Assembly (NCBI GenBank): GCA_938036925.1
Contig: CALHVU010000021.1
Span: 78,868-142,867, forward strand
Origin: an uncultured Atopobium sp.
GTDB taxonomy: Bacteria > Actinomycetota > Coriobacteriia > Coriobacteriales > Atopobiaceae
Direction of reading: 5' to 3'
Length of the DNA stretch: 64,000 bases
Part shown: positions 34,900-42,846 of the stretch, piece by piece
Layout of the letters: each line of letters begins with the position of its first letter
Position numbering within the stretch: position 1 is the first letter of the stretch
The notes under the pieces: generated by a model
Database searches by the model: none
Told to the model about the DNA's origin: nothing
What the model saw: only the letters and a program-made list of their open reading frames with translations
Program-made: the position numbers and the translations under genes

Positions 34900-37212
34900 G
34901 TGCCTTTTGCACATGTTGTTTTAGACATACCAACTCGTGCTCTTTCTGGCACGTTTGACTACGCCATTCCAGAATCTTTGGAAGAGACTGCGGCTGTGGG
35001 AACAACGGTCTTGGTGCCGTTTTCTCACAGGCAGGTTGTTGGCTACATTGTGGGTGTCTCAGACCGTGTGTCTTTAGGTTTAGATGTTTCTCGCGTTCTT
35101 CCGATAACACAAGTCCTAGCAGATTCAGCGTTTGATGAGCAATCTGCGCAGGTAGCAGAATGGATGAGCAAAGAGTATGCCTGCAGTTATGCAGACGCCT
35201 TACATCCGTTCTTAGCTCCTGGTCAAAAGGTTAAAGTTACCAGAAAAGATGCAGATTCTCCCTGGCAGCTTGTTTGCGAGAAGTCCGGTCCTGTTGATGA
35301 GCGTTGGGTTGAGCTGACAGAAAAGGCGGCAGATTTTACGCCTGCAGCAAATGCAAGCAAGCAACGTTCGGTGCTTGAGGCTCTCGCACAAGGTGCCATA
35401 AAATTATCCGAACTCTCGGCTACCATTCCAGGAGCTCGTAGTGCGGTTACTGCGTTGCAGAAAAAAGGCATTGTTGAGGTTCGTACTCAGCGACAAATTC
35501 GCGGAAGTCAGGAGGGTCTGGGAACCACGCTTTCAAGTGGCGTAGCTCCTCGTCCTCAGCAACTTACTGAAGGCCAAGAGTCTGCTCTTGCTGCAATTGC
35601 AGCTGCACAAGCTGCTGCTCAGGGCGATGTTGTGCTGATTGATGGCGTAACGGGCTCAGGTAAAACCGAGGTATATCTCTCTGCTATTGAGAAGACTTTA
35701 GCGGCGGGCAAGGGTGCTGTAGTACTTGTGCCAGAAATTTCTCTTACTGCGCAAACAGTTGGCCGATTCCGCTCACGTTTTGGTGAGCAGGTGGCCGTTC
35801 TCCACTCAAAGCTTTCATTCGGTGAGCGTTTTGACCAGTGGGATTTGATTAGGCAGGGTAGGGCTCGTGTGGTAGTAGGCGCACGATCTGCTTTGTTTGC
35901 GCCCATCCAAAACCCTGGACTGTACATCATTGATGAGGAACACGAAGCTTCATACAAGCAAGATTCGCTCCCACGCTATCACGCAAGAGAAGTAGCTGCT
36001 CAAATGGCCCGTCTTCGCGGTGCTGCGCTGGTGCTTGGTTCTGCAACACCTTCGCTTGAAAGCTTATATCGAACGGCTCAAGGAAGTTGGCGTGGCACTA
36101 ACTGGACACGTGTTGCCATGACCGAGAGGCCCGGTGTGGCGGTTCTTCCGCAGGTCCAGGTAGTTGATATGGCTTCCCAGTTCAAAAACGGAGGCAGATC
36201 GGTCTTCTCGTCAGCTCTTGCTCTTGCGCTACAAGAAACAACAGAGCGTGGCGAGAAAAGCGTTCTGCTCCTTAATCGTCGCGGATTTGCAAACTTTTTG
36301 ATGTGTCGCGAGTGTGGTTGTGTGCCCGAATGTCCGCATTGCTCGACGTCTCTCACGTACCATGAGCGCACGCATTCTCTGGTTTGTCACAGTTGCGGCA
36401 GACAGTGGTCTCAGCATGCATATCCTAACCCTTCCAGCAAATGTCCAAACTGCGGCAGCCGTTATATGGGTGCATATGGTGTGGGAACACAGCGTGTAGA
36501 AGATGAGCTCAAGCTTCTGCTTGGCAGCGATGCGCCAATTATTCGTATGGACGCCGATACCACGGCTAAAAAGGGCGAACATCAGCGTCTTCTTGAGCTT
36601 TTTGATGCAACTCCTGGAGCGGTGCTCATTGGTACGCAAATGATTGCAAAGGGTCTGGATTTTCCTGATGTCACTTTGGTTGGCGTTATCAATGCCGATA
36701 CCATGCTTAAGCTGCCAGATTTTAGAGCAGCTGAGAGAACATTCGACTTGATAGAGCAGGTTGCTGGTCGTGCGGGCAGGGGAGAAAAGCCAGGTAAGGT
36801 CATCATTCAGTCGTACTGGTCAACACATCCTGCTATTGCTTCTGTTGTGACCCATGACAGACGCCCGTTTCTTGATGCAGAACTTAAAGAGAGAAGAGAG
36901 GGGGCTTATCCGCCCTTCTCGCGCTTGTCTAATGTGCTTTTCTGGGGAGCTTCAGAAAAAGAAGTTCGCCGCGTAGCAGATCAGATGGCAGAGGCGCTGC
37001 ATACAAAGTTAGACGCGCAAACAGGATGGGAGATTTTGGGTCCTGCTGATTGTGTAAAAGCCAAGGTAAAAGATAAGTATCGCAGACATATTTTAGTAAA
37101 ATCTACCGTGGACGCTCAGGTGGGAGAAATTCTTTCTGAGTGTGCTGCTTCACTTGATAAAAGAGTGGGTATCAACATGACATTAGATGTTGACGCTTAT
37201 GACATGATGTAA
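34900..37212 (+). CDS. priA: PriA primosomal helicase
   Basis: 770 residues. N-terminal 3'-end-binding domain (HVVLDIPTRALSGTFDYAIP), winged helix, then DEAH-type helicase with Walker A GVTGSGKTEVYL and motif II IIDEEHEASYKQD. The two zinc sites are inserted as CRECGCVPECPHCS and CHSCG/CPNCG. The C-terminal helicase lobe has GTQMIAKGLDFPDVTLVGV and QVAGRAGRG. PriA reloads the replisome at stalled or recombination-repaired forks, so its place next to addAB makes functional sense. GTG start at 34900 with AAGGAGG 8 nt upstream. Confidence 0.97.
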   Translation: MPFAHVVLDIPTRALSGTFDYAIPESLEETAAVGTTVLVPFSHRQVVGYIVGVSDRVSLGLDVSRVLPITQVLADSAFDEQSAQVAEWMSKEYACSYADALHPFLAPGQKVKVTRKDADSPWQLVCEKSGPVDERWVELTEKAADFTPAANASKQRSVLEALAQGAIKLSELSATIPGARSAVTALQKKGIVEVRTQRQIRGSQEGLGTTLSSGVAPRPQQLTEGQESALAAIAAAQAAAQGDVVLIDGVTGSGKTEVYLSAIEKTLAAGKGAVVLVPEISLTAQTVGRFRSRFGEQVAVLHSKLSFGERFDQWDLIRQGRARVVVGARSALFAPIQNPGLYIIDEEHEASYKQDSLPRYHAREVAAQMARLRGAALVLGSATPSLESLYRTAQGSWRGTNWTRVAMTERPGVAVLPQVQVVDMASQFKNGGRSVFSSALALALQETTERGEKSVLLLNRRGFANFLMCRECGCVPECPHCSTSLTYHERTHSLVCHSCGRQWSQHAYPNPSSKCPNCGSRYMGAYGVGTQRVEDELKLLLGSDAPIIRMDADTTAKKGEHQRLLELFDATPGAVLIGTQMIAKGLDFPDVTLVGVINADTMLKLPDFRAAERTFDLIEQVAGRAGRGEKPGKVIIQSYWSTHPAIASVVTHDRRPFLDAELKERREGAYPPFSRLSNVLFWGASEKEVRRVADQMAEALHTKLDAQTGWEILGPADCVKAKVKDKYRRHILVKSTVDAQVGEILSECAASLDKRVGINMTLDVDAYDMM

Positions 37213-37220
37213 GGATAGTT

Positions 37221-37763
37221 ATGAGTTCTGAAGCTGATGATATGGTACTTTGGCCAGACCCTCGTCTGAGCCAAGAGTGCGAAGAGATTGACGATATTAA
37301 CGACGATGTCCGCAAGATGGCTGAGCACATGCTCAAAGTTATGTATGCTACCGATGGCGTTGGTCTTGCTGGACCTCAGGTTGGCTATATGAAGCGCATG
37401 GTAGTCATCGATGTTGACTATCCTAACGGCCAAGAGAACCCTTTTGTGCTCATTAATCCAGAGATTAAAGTTGCAGATGGCGAGCCTCGTGTATACGAAG
37501 AGGGCTGTCTTTCGTTCCCTGGCATTACTGTTCCGGTTACGCGCCCAAGCCACGTTGTCGTTCACGCTTATAACCTCGAGGGTGATCTGATGCGCTATGA
37601 GGCAGAAGGAGATCTTCTCGCCGTATGTTTGCAGCATGAGATTGACCACATCAACGGCGTAACCATGCCAGATCACCTGGGACCAGGTGCTCGTATGGAG
37701 ACGCTGCAGGAGTATAAAGAGGCGTTGGCTTCTGGTGCCCGTCCTGGTCAAACAGACTATTAG
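37221..37763 (+). CDS. def: Peptide deformylase
   Basis: 180 residues with all three motifs: GVGLAGPQVG (motif 1), EGCLSFPG (motif 2, metal-ligand Cys) and QHEIDHINGV (motif 3, HExxH). It removes the formyl group from the N-terminal methionine of new proteins. The gene lies between priA and fmt, the enzyme that installs the same group on Met-tRNA, a widespread pairing. A short C-terminal tail (RMETLQEYKEALASGA) follows the catalytic core. Confidence 0.97.
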   Translation: MSSEADDMVLWPDPRLSQECEEIDDINDDVRKMAEHMLKVMYATDGVGLAGPQVGYMKRMVVIDVDYPNGQENPFVLINPEIKVADGEPRVYEEGCLSFPGITVPVTRPSHVVVHAYNLEGDLMRYEAEGDLLAVCLQHEIDHINGVTMPDHLGPGARMETLQEYKEALASGARPGQTDY

Positions 37764-37771
37764 GAGTTGAC

Positions 37772-38695
37772 ATGCGCGTAGTCTTTATGGGAACTCCAGA
37801 TTTTGCTGTTCCATCGCTCAAAAAACTTGCCCACGACCACCAGGTTGCTCTGGTCATTACAAGGCCAGATGCCGTTCGTGGTCGTGGAAAAACGCTTGAG
37901 CCATCTCCCGTAAAAGAATGCGCACAAGAGCTTGGCCTGCCCGTCCTTGAGGCAAATCGCATGACTCCAGAAGTAATTTCTGCCATGCGTGAAGCACAAC
38001 CAGAAGCGCTCTGCGTAGTTGCTTTTGGCTGCATTTTGCCAGATGAAGTTATCTCTCTTGCACCTTATGGTGCTCTGAATGTACACGCGTCGCTGCTGCC
38101 TCGCTGGCGAGGAGCCGCTCCAATTCAGCGTGCCATCCTTGCTGGTGACGTTGTCGCTGGCGTTTCTATCATGAAAATTGCGCGCGAGCTTGACGCAGGA
38201 GATTGGTGCAAGCAGGCATCGTGTGAGGTTGGCTCCAAAAATACTGAGCAGCTCACTAACGCTCTGGCACATTTGGGTGCTAACGCACTGTCTGAGGCTC
38301 TTTCTGAGCTCAAGGAAGGCTCTCTTGAGTGGCATGCACAAGATGAGCGAGAAGTAACGTTTGCTCCTAAAGTTACCAAGCAAGAAATGAAGCTTGCTCC
38401 AGAAGATTCAGCCCAGGTAAATGCGTTGAGGGTTCAAGCTTCTTCTGATACCGCTCCTGCTCGCGTGTCTGTTGGTGGTAGGTCTTTGCGTGTTCTCTCC
38501 GCTCAACTAGCTCCAAGTGAAGCCTCTGTTGCTCAAGGTCAGGTTGTTCTTCAAGATCATAGGTTGTTCCTCGGCTGTGCTGAAGGAACTCTTGAGCTTC
38601 TTGAGGTGCGTCCAGATGGCAAGCGCTCCATGGATGCCAAATCATTTGCCGCAGGACTTCAGAAGTCCCAGATGACCTGGCAGATGCTTCAATAA
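37772..38695 (+). CDS. fmt: Methionyl-tRNA formyltransferase
   Basis: 307 residues. Formyltransferase core MRVVFMGTPDFAVPSL with the catalytic region FGCILPDEVI and HASLLPRWRGAAPIQRAI (the His/Asn and SLLP-RGAAP loop), and a C-terminal OB-like domain (~205-305). It formylates initiator Met-tRNA using 10-formyl-tetrahydrofolate. Eight nt after def; its stop overlaps the rsmB start (TAATG). Confidence 0.97.
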   Translation: MRVVFMGTPDFAVPSLKKLAHDHQVALVITRPDAVRGRGKTLEPSPVKECAQELGLPVLEANRMTPEVISAMREAQPEALCVVAFGCILPDEVISLAPYGALNVHASLLPRWRGAAPIQRAILAGDVVAGVSIMKIARELDAGDWCKQASCEVGSKNTEQLTNALAHLGANALSEALSELKEGSLEWHAQDEREVTFAPKVTKQEMKLAPEDSAQVNALRVQASSDTAPARVSVGGRSLRVLSAQLAPSEASVAQGQVVLQDHRLFLGCAEGTLELLEVRPDGKRSMDAKSFAAGLQKSQMTWQMLQ

Positions 38696-40086
38696 TGGCC
38701 ACTTTAACTCCTGCTCGAAGAGTGGCCTATCAGGCATTCTTTGAGTGTAGACGCAATAATTTACGTATTCGTGATTACTTACGAGAGTCAAAAGATTTCT
38801 TGGAACTCTCTGTACAAGACAAAGCTTTTGCTACTCGTCTTGCTCTGGGAGCAACGCTTACCAAAGGCAAACTTGATGAAGCTTTAAAGAATCATCTTAA
38901 GTCAGGTATTCATCTAGAGCCAAAGGTACAGGACGCTCTCCGTATTGCTGTATTTGAGGTTTTATATTTAGAGACTAGGCGCGACGCCGCCATTAGCCAA
39001 GGTGTTGAGCTGGTAAAGTCTGTCTCAAAGCGTTCTTCTGGTCTTGCAAATGCTGTGCTTAGAAAAATTTCTGAAAATGAAGCTCAGCTTACGCGTGCAA
39101 AGAATCCCAAAACGCCTTCAGAGCTTTCGTGGGCGTCAGGCATTCCTGAGTGGATTTGTTTGGAGATTATTGAGTCGCTGGGAGAGTCTGCCGCTCAAAA
39201 ACTCATTCTTAATCTTAAAAACCCAGCTCCTGTGTATGTTCTACAAAGAAACGTATCAGAACAACAATTGCAGAGCAGCTCTTTAGAGTTACAGCAAACA
39301 GTTCTGCCAGATGTGTATGAGGTAAAAAATCCTGCTCAACTTAACGTTGACGCATATGTAAAGAAGGTCCAGCTTGTTCCTGCAGATTTAGCTTCTCAGC
39401 TTGTGGCACTTCTCGCGGCATCGTATGTAGACCAAGATATGCTTGAGGTTGGACAGGGTAGAGGAACCAAATCCTTGTTGCTCTCTCATGCTTTTGAGGT
39501 ACTTGGTAAAGAGAATATCCACATAACCGCTGTTGAACTTGTAAAGGGAAAGTCCCACGTTTCAAAAAGAAGATTGAAAACTGCTGGCCTTTCAGATCAG
39601 GTTACATCACTCACGTTTGACGCTACACAGTTTGTGTCACCAGAGGTTCCAGAGGAGCTTAATCAGAGCTTTGACGTGGTGTTTATTGACGCTCCCTGTT
39701 CTGGTTTGGGCACCCTTCGTCGTCATCCAGAGATTGCGTGGAATTTGTCACCAGAAAGTCTGTATGACGGAGGAGAGCTTACCGCTTTACAAACCAAACT
39801 CTTGCAGAGCTGCAGCAGCCGTGTAGAGATTGGTGGCTATTTAGTCTATGCAACGTGTTCGCTCTCAAATTCAGAGAATCAGCAGGTTGTAGATGATTTT
39901 CTTGCAAGTTCAGAGGGCTCTCACTTTGAGGTACAAAGTCTTTTTGAGTGCCCCGCGCGTGCATGCTTAACGACAGAAGCACAAGAGTTTCTCGATACGT
40001 GCATTACACCAGAGGGATTTTTGCAGACGGCTTTTGCTTCCGCCGATTGCGACGCCCACTTTATGGCGGTCCTTAAGCGCAAATAA
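38695..40086 (+). CDS. rsmB: 16S rRNA cytosine-5 methyltransferase RsmB
   Basis: 463 residues. An N-terminal NusB-like RNA-binding domain (TPARRVAYQAFFECRRNN..., ~1-140) is followed by the SAM-dependent domain. The catalytic motif is DAPCSGLGTLRRHPEIAW (Cys in PC) and the second cysteine lies in YATCSLSNSENQQVV. It would methylate C967 of 16S rRNA (E. coli numbering). The SAM-binding strand DQDMLEVGQGRGTKSLL departs slightly from the usual D.C.APGGK (VGQGRGTK). Last gene of the addB operon; a hairpin follows at once. Confidence 0.93.
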   Translation: MATLTPARRVAYQAFFECRRNNLRIRDYLRESKDFLELSVQDKAFATRLALGATLTKGKLDEALKNHLKSGIHLEPKVQDALRIAVFEVLYLETRRDAAISQGVELVKSVSKRSSGLANAVLRKISENEAQLTRAKNPKTPSELSWASGIPEWICLEIIESLGESAAQKLILNLKNPAPVYVLQRNVSEQQLQSSSLELQQTVLPDVYEVKNPAQLNVDAYVKKVQLVPADLASQLVALLAASYVDQDMLEVGQGRGTKSLLLSHAFEVLGKENIHITAVELVKGKSHVSKRRLKTAGLSDQVTSLTFDATQFVSPEVPEELNQSFDVVFIDAPCSGLGTLRRHPEIAWNLSPESLYDGGELTALQTKLLQSCSSRVEIGGYLVYATCSLSNSENQQVVDDFLASSEGSHFEVQSLFECPARACLTTEAQEFLDTCITPEGFLQTAFASADCDAHFMAVLKRK

Positions 40087-40118
40087 AAGCTCTTGCTGTG
40101 TTATCACAACAAGAGCTT
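40087..40118. terminator. Hairpin at the end of the addB-rsmB operon
   Basis: Perfect stem AAGCTCTTG / CAAGAGCTT with an inner TGTG/CACA extension and a TTAT loop, starting 0 nt after the rsmB stop. No U-tract follows on either strand, so it is a weaker terminator or an mRNA 3'-end stabiliser. Confidence 0.6.
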
Positions 40119-40165
40119 CACAAATACGATTTATGAGCGGTCTAGAGAGCCAAAAAAGCGTTGGA

Positions 40166-40351
40166 TTACTTTCCTTTGCTATCGGTGTTATAAAAACCGC
40201 TGCCCTTAAAGACAATGGTTGAGGTGTTGTAAACGCGCTCAGTCTCATGTCCGCATTTTGGGCACTGAGGAGCTTCAATCTTCAGGCTCATTGGGCGCTC
40301 AATCTCAAAGGTATTGTCGCAGTGTGTGCAATGATAGCTATAACGTGCCAT
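40166..40351 (-). CDS. FmdB-family zinc-ribbon protein
   Basis: 61 residues: MARYSYHCTHCDNTFEIERPM then CPKCGHETERV, i.e. two CxxC knuckles forming one zinc ribbon, and a short tail ending FKGSGFYNTDSKGK, which is typical of FmdB proteins (named from a formamidase operon; role unknown). Single gene, convergent with rsmB and divergent from the HAD-TPK fusion. Confidence 0.93.
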   Translation of the reverse strand: MARYSYHCTHCDNTFEIERPMSLKIEAPQCPKCGHETERVYNTSTIVFKGSGFYNTDSKGK

Positions 40352-40378
40352 GCATCCTCCATGAAAACAATTTATAAA

Positions 40379-40416
40379 CGTGAGATACTTTACCCTACTT
40401 AGAGTAGATATTTCAC
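40379..40416. promoter_or_regulatory. Nested inverted repeat between divergent genes
   Basis: CTACT-3nt-AGTAG (40395-40407) lies inside an outer GTGA...TCAC pair, in the 99-nt gap between the divergent fmdB-like and HAD-TPK genes. It could be a dimeric operator or a leader hairpin. No riboswitch-like conservation (for example a TPP box) was recognised. Confidence 0.3.
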
Positions 40417-40450
40417 GATTGCAACTAATAAGTTTGTTTATGGAGGCATT

Positions 40451-41815
40451 ATGCAGGTGACCGGTGCAATTTTTGATTGCGATGGAACTCTTGTTGATTC
40501 AATGCACGTTTGGCACAACGTTTTTGGCGCTGTTCTTCCTAAATATGGCAAGACGATTGATTCGGATATTTTTGACCGCGTAGAGGCTGTTTCCCTCATT
40601 GGTGGATGTCAGATTTGCGTTGATGAACTGGATTTGCCTATTACAGCGGAAGCTTTGTATGAAGAGTTCTGCGCGTACGTAACTAATCAGTACCAACATC
40701 ATGTTTCAATCATTCCCGGTGCAAAGGAGTTCTTACAGGAGCTCTACGATGCAGGTATTCCTATGGCCGTTGCTTCGTCAACTCCCGTGCGAGAAGTTCG
40801 TGCAGCTCTGGCAGCTCAAGGTATTGAGCACCTCTTTAAAACAGTGGTCTCAACAGAAGATGTGGGGGGAGTGGACAAGGTTGAGCCTGATGTTTATCTT
40901 GAGGCTCTTCGCCGTCTTGGCACCGATAAGGCAACTACCTGGGTCTTCGAGGATGCTCCGTTTGGCGCACAGACAGCACAAAATGCGGGCTTTCCTGTGG
41001 TAGCGCTCTACAATAATCATGACGGCCGCGACCCCGTCTTTATGCGCGAGCACTCTAACATCTTTGCCCACACCTACGGCGAGCTGTCGCTTCTGCGCCT
41101 TCAGGACTACGAGCGCCCTCTGACCGCAGCACCTTCTGGCGAGAAACCCCTTGAGGTCCTTGTTGTGGGTGGATCCCCAGAGGCGGTTTCGCACACGACG
41201 CTGTCTACCTGCGCTCAGAGCGCTGACTACCTGATAGCGGTTGACCACGGCGCAGACGCATGTCGTGTTGCCGGCGTGATTCCACAACTTGCGCTTGGAG
41301 ACTTTGACTCGGCTACACCAGAAACTCTGGCCTGGCTTAAAGAGCAGCAGGTACCTTGCATGAAGTTTAATGCGGACAAGTACGATACCGACCTTGCTCT
41401 TGCTCTAAAGTCCGCCGAGTACGAGGCAATTCGTAGAAATAGCAAGCTCTCTCTTACGGTTGTCTCCACATCTGGTGGTCACCTTGATCACCAGCTTGTA
41501 GTGCTTGGTCTTCTCGCTACATGGGCAAAGACGGGCAAGGCAAGCGTTCGAGTTATTGAAAATGACTTTGAGATGCGCTTTTTAGCTGCAGATCAGGTTA
41601 ATTCTTGGCAGCTGAGCGCAACTAATGCGGGCAAGAAAATTTCTCTTGTGGCTTTGTCAGAGGAGTGTGAGGTTTCTGAGACTGGCATGAAGTGGAATCT
41701 TGATCACCAGAAGTTCACCTTACTGGGAGACGACGGTATTTCAAATATCATTGAATCAGACAATGCCTTGGTAAGGTGCGAGAAGGGCTGTCTTTTGGTG
41801 CAGCTTTGGAACTAA
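40451..41815 (+). CDS. HAD phosphatase - thiamine pyrophosphokinase fusion
   Basis: 454 residues in two domains. Residues 1-~215: a complete HAD phosphatase (motif I FDCDGTLVDS with Asp9/Asp11, motif II VASSTPV, motif III K143.EPD, motif IV WVFEDAPFG). Residues ~232-454: thiamine diphosphokinase, with LGDFDS (282-287), YDTDLALALK (311-320) and SGGHLDHQLV (341-350), the substrate-binding and metal sites of the family, plus the C-terminal beta-domain. The kinase makes thiamine pyrophosphate from thiamine and ATP. The fused phosphatase might dephosphorylate thiamine monophosphate to feed it (inference). GC content rises between ~41,000 and 41,340, across the domain junction. RBS TGGAGG lies ~5 nt before ATG. 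Confidence 0.9.
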   Translation: MQVTGAIFDCDGTLVDSMHVWHNVFGAVLPKYGKTIDSDIFDRVEAVSLIGGCQICVDELDLPITAEALYEEFCAYVTNQYQHHVSIIPGAKEFLQELYDAGIPMAVASSTPVREVRAALAAQGIEHLFKTVVSTEDVGGVDKVEPDVYLEALRRLGTDKATTWVFEDAPFGAQTAQNAGFPVVALYNNHDGRDPVFMREHSNIFAHTYGELSLLRLQDYERPLTAAPSGEKPLEVLVVGGSPEAVSHTTLSTCAQSADYLIAVDHGADACRVAGVIPQLALGDFDSATPETLAWLKEQQVPCMKFNADKYDTDLALALKSAEYEAIRRNSKLSLTVVSTSGGHLDHQLVVLGLLATWAKTGKASVRVIENDFEMRFLAADQVNSWQLSATNAGKKISLVALSEECEVSETGMKWNLDHQKFTLLGDDGISNIIESDNALVRCEKGCLLVQLWN

Positions 41816-41924
41816 AACGTTTATTGAGTCGCGTCTGCGCTGCGTTTGAGTTACAAAGCCCCAACGAGCGACTGTAAGTCCAGCAGACAGCATTAGATAT
41901 TGCTGTCAGATAATCGAGCTAAGA

Positions 41925-41950
41925 AAAAAGGTCGCCGAAGCGACCTTTTT
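41925..41950. terminator. Bidirectional terminator
   Basis: Stem AAAAAGGTCGC / GCGACCTTTTT with a CGAA loop, between the convergent HAD-TPK and rpmB genes. A second inverted repeat GACAGCA-8nt-TGCTGTC lies just upstream (41886-41907). Confidence 0.93.
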
Positions 41951-41978
41951 AAGTTTGAGGTAAGACGAGCTGAGTTGC

Positions 41979-42167
41979 TTAGTTGCGAGCAATCTTGCCG
42001 GACTTGAGGCAACGGGAGCAAACATTCATCTTCTTGCGCTGGCCATCGACAACGACAGTAACACGCTGGATGTTTGGCTTAAAGGTGCGGGCCACAGTAC
42101 GGTGAGAGTGGGAGATGGAGCGACCGGCAACGGCGTGCTTACCGCAGAAATCACAGACCTTCGACAT
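41979..42167 (-). CDS. rpmB: Ribosomal protein bL28
   Basis: 62 residues: MSKVCDFCGKHAVAGRSISHSHRTVARTF... CSRCLKSGKIARN. It carries the CxxC pairs (CDFC, CSRC) of the zinc-binding form of bL28. The start at 42167 gives the canonical N-terminus and has GGAGG 8 nt upstream; the longer frame to 42215 is rejected. Monocistronic. Confidence 0.96.
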   Translation of the reverse strand: MSKVCDFCGKHAVAGRSISHSHRTVARTFKPNIQRVTVVVDGQRKKMNVCSRCLKSGKIARN

Positions 42168-42388
42168 GAGTAAGACCTCCATAGGATAGGCGCCCTCTGC
42201 GCCTAAAATTTCCAAATAGCCGAATTAATATAGCACAATATATTGTGTTGTCAAAGCATGAATATAACATTCACAATTAGATAGCTTTTTGACAGCTTTT
42301 GAATGTTTTTCATTTATTACACCAAGATTAAATAACAAGAAAAAGATTTGTCAATTGCAAGGTTATCAACTTGTATATATAAGCCGCT

Positions 42389-42417
42389 TTAATAATAAAT
42401 GTGCTCTGCGGTATACT
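42389..42417 (+). promoter_or_regulatory. Candidate promoter of the asp23-fakA-recG operon
   Basis: TTAATA (42389-42394), 17-nt spacer, TATACT (42412-42417), 45 nt upstream of the Asp23-family start. It lies in a 258-nt, very AT-rich gap that also contains the divergent rpmB promoter; nothing else was recognised there. Confidence 0.4.
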
Positions 42418-42461
42418 AAATAACAATGACTAACCCTGGTTCTTGCGAGAGGAGTTATGTA

Positions 42462-42809
42462 ATGACTACCGCTGTTCCTGGAACACTAAGAGTTTCTAAT
42501 GATTGCCTTGCTGACCTGGCGGGCTATGCAGCTATGGAATGTTATGGCGTTGTTGGCATGGCAGAGATTGATGAGGCAGCAGGTGTTGCTCGTCTTCTTC
42601 CAACATACCGACTTCGTAAGGGTATTGATGTGACCCCAACTCCTAAGGGAGTTCAGGTTGACCTTCACATTGTTGTTGAGCAGGGCGTTAACATGGCGTC
42701 TGTTGTCGACAATCTTGAGAGCTCAGTAAAGTTTTTGCTTAAGCAAATTGCAGAGCTTTCATGTGTTGATGTAACTGTACATATCGAGGCCATGCGTAAT
42801 TCTCGCTAA
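42462..42809 (+). CDS. Asp23/Gls24-family envelope-stress protein (YloU-like)
   Basis: 115 residues: GTLRVSNDCLADLAGYAAMECYGVVGMAEI at the N-terminus and a C-terminal VDLHIVVEQGVNMASVVDNLESSVKFLLKQ, the two halves of the Asp23 domain. It is followed by a FakA-type gene, the same pairing as yloU-yloV in Bacillus. ATG 42462 is chosen because AGGAG lies ~8 nt upstream; an in-frame ATG at 42426 has no RBS. Confidence 0.93.
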   Translation: MTTAVPGTLRVSNDCLADLAGYAAMECYGVVGMAEIDEAAGVARLLPTYRLRKGIDVTPTPKGVQVDLHIVVEQGVNMASVVDNLESSVKFLLKQIAELSCVDVTVHIEAMRNSR

Positions 42810-42846
42810 GCTTTTTGCTTCAAATGAGTAGGAACTGAGGTCTAAC

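Noticed and set aside
40352..40450. TPP riboswitch in front of the HAD-TPK gene
   Set aside because: The gap is too short and none of the conserved thi-box sequences are present.
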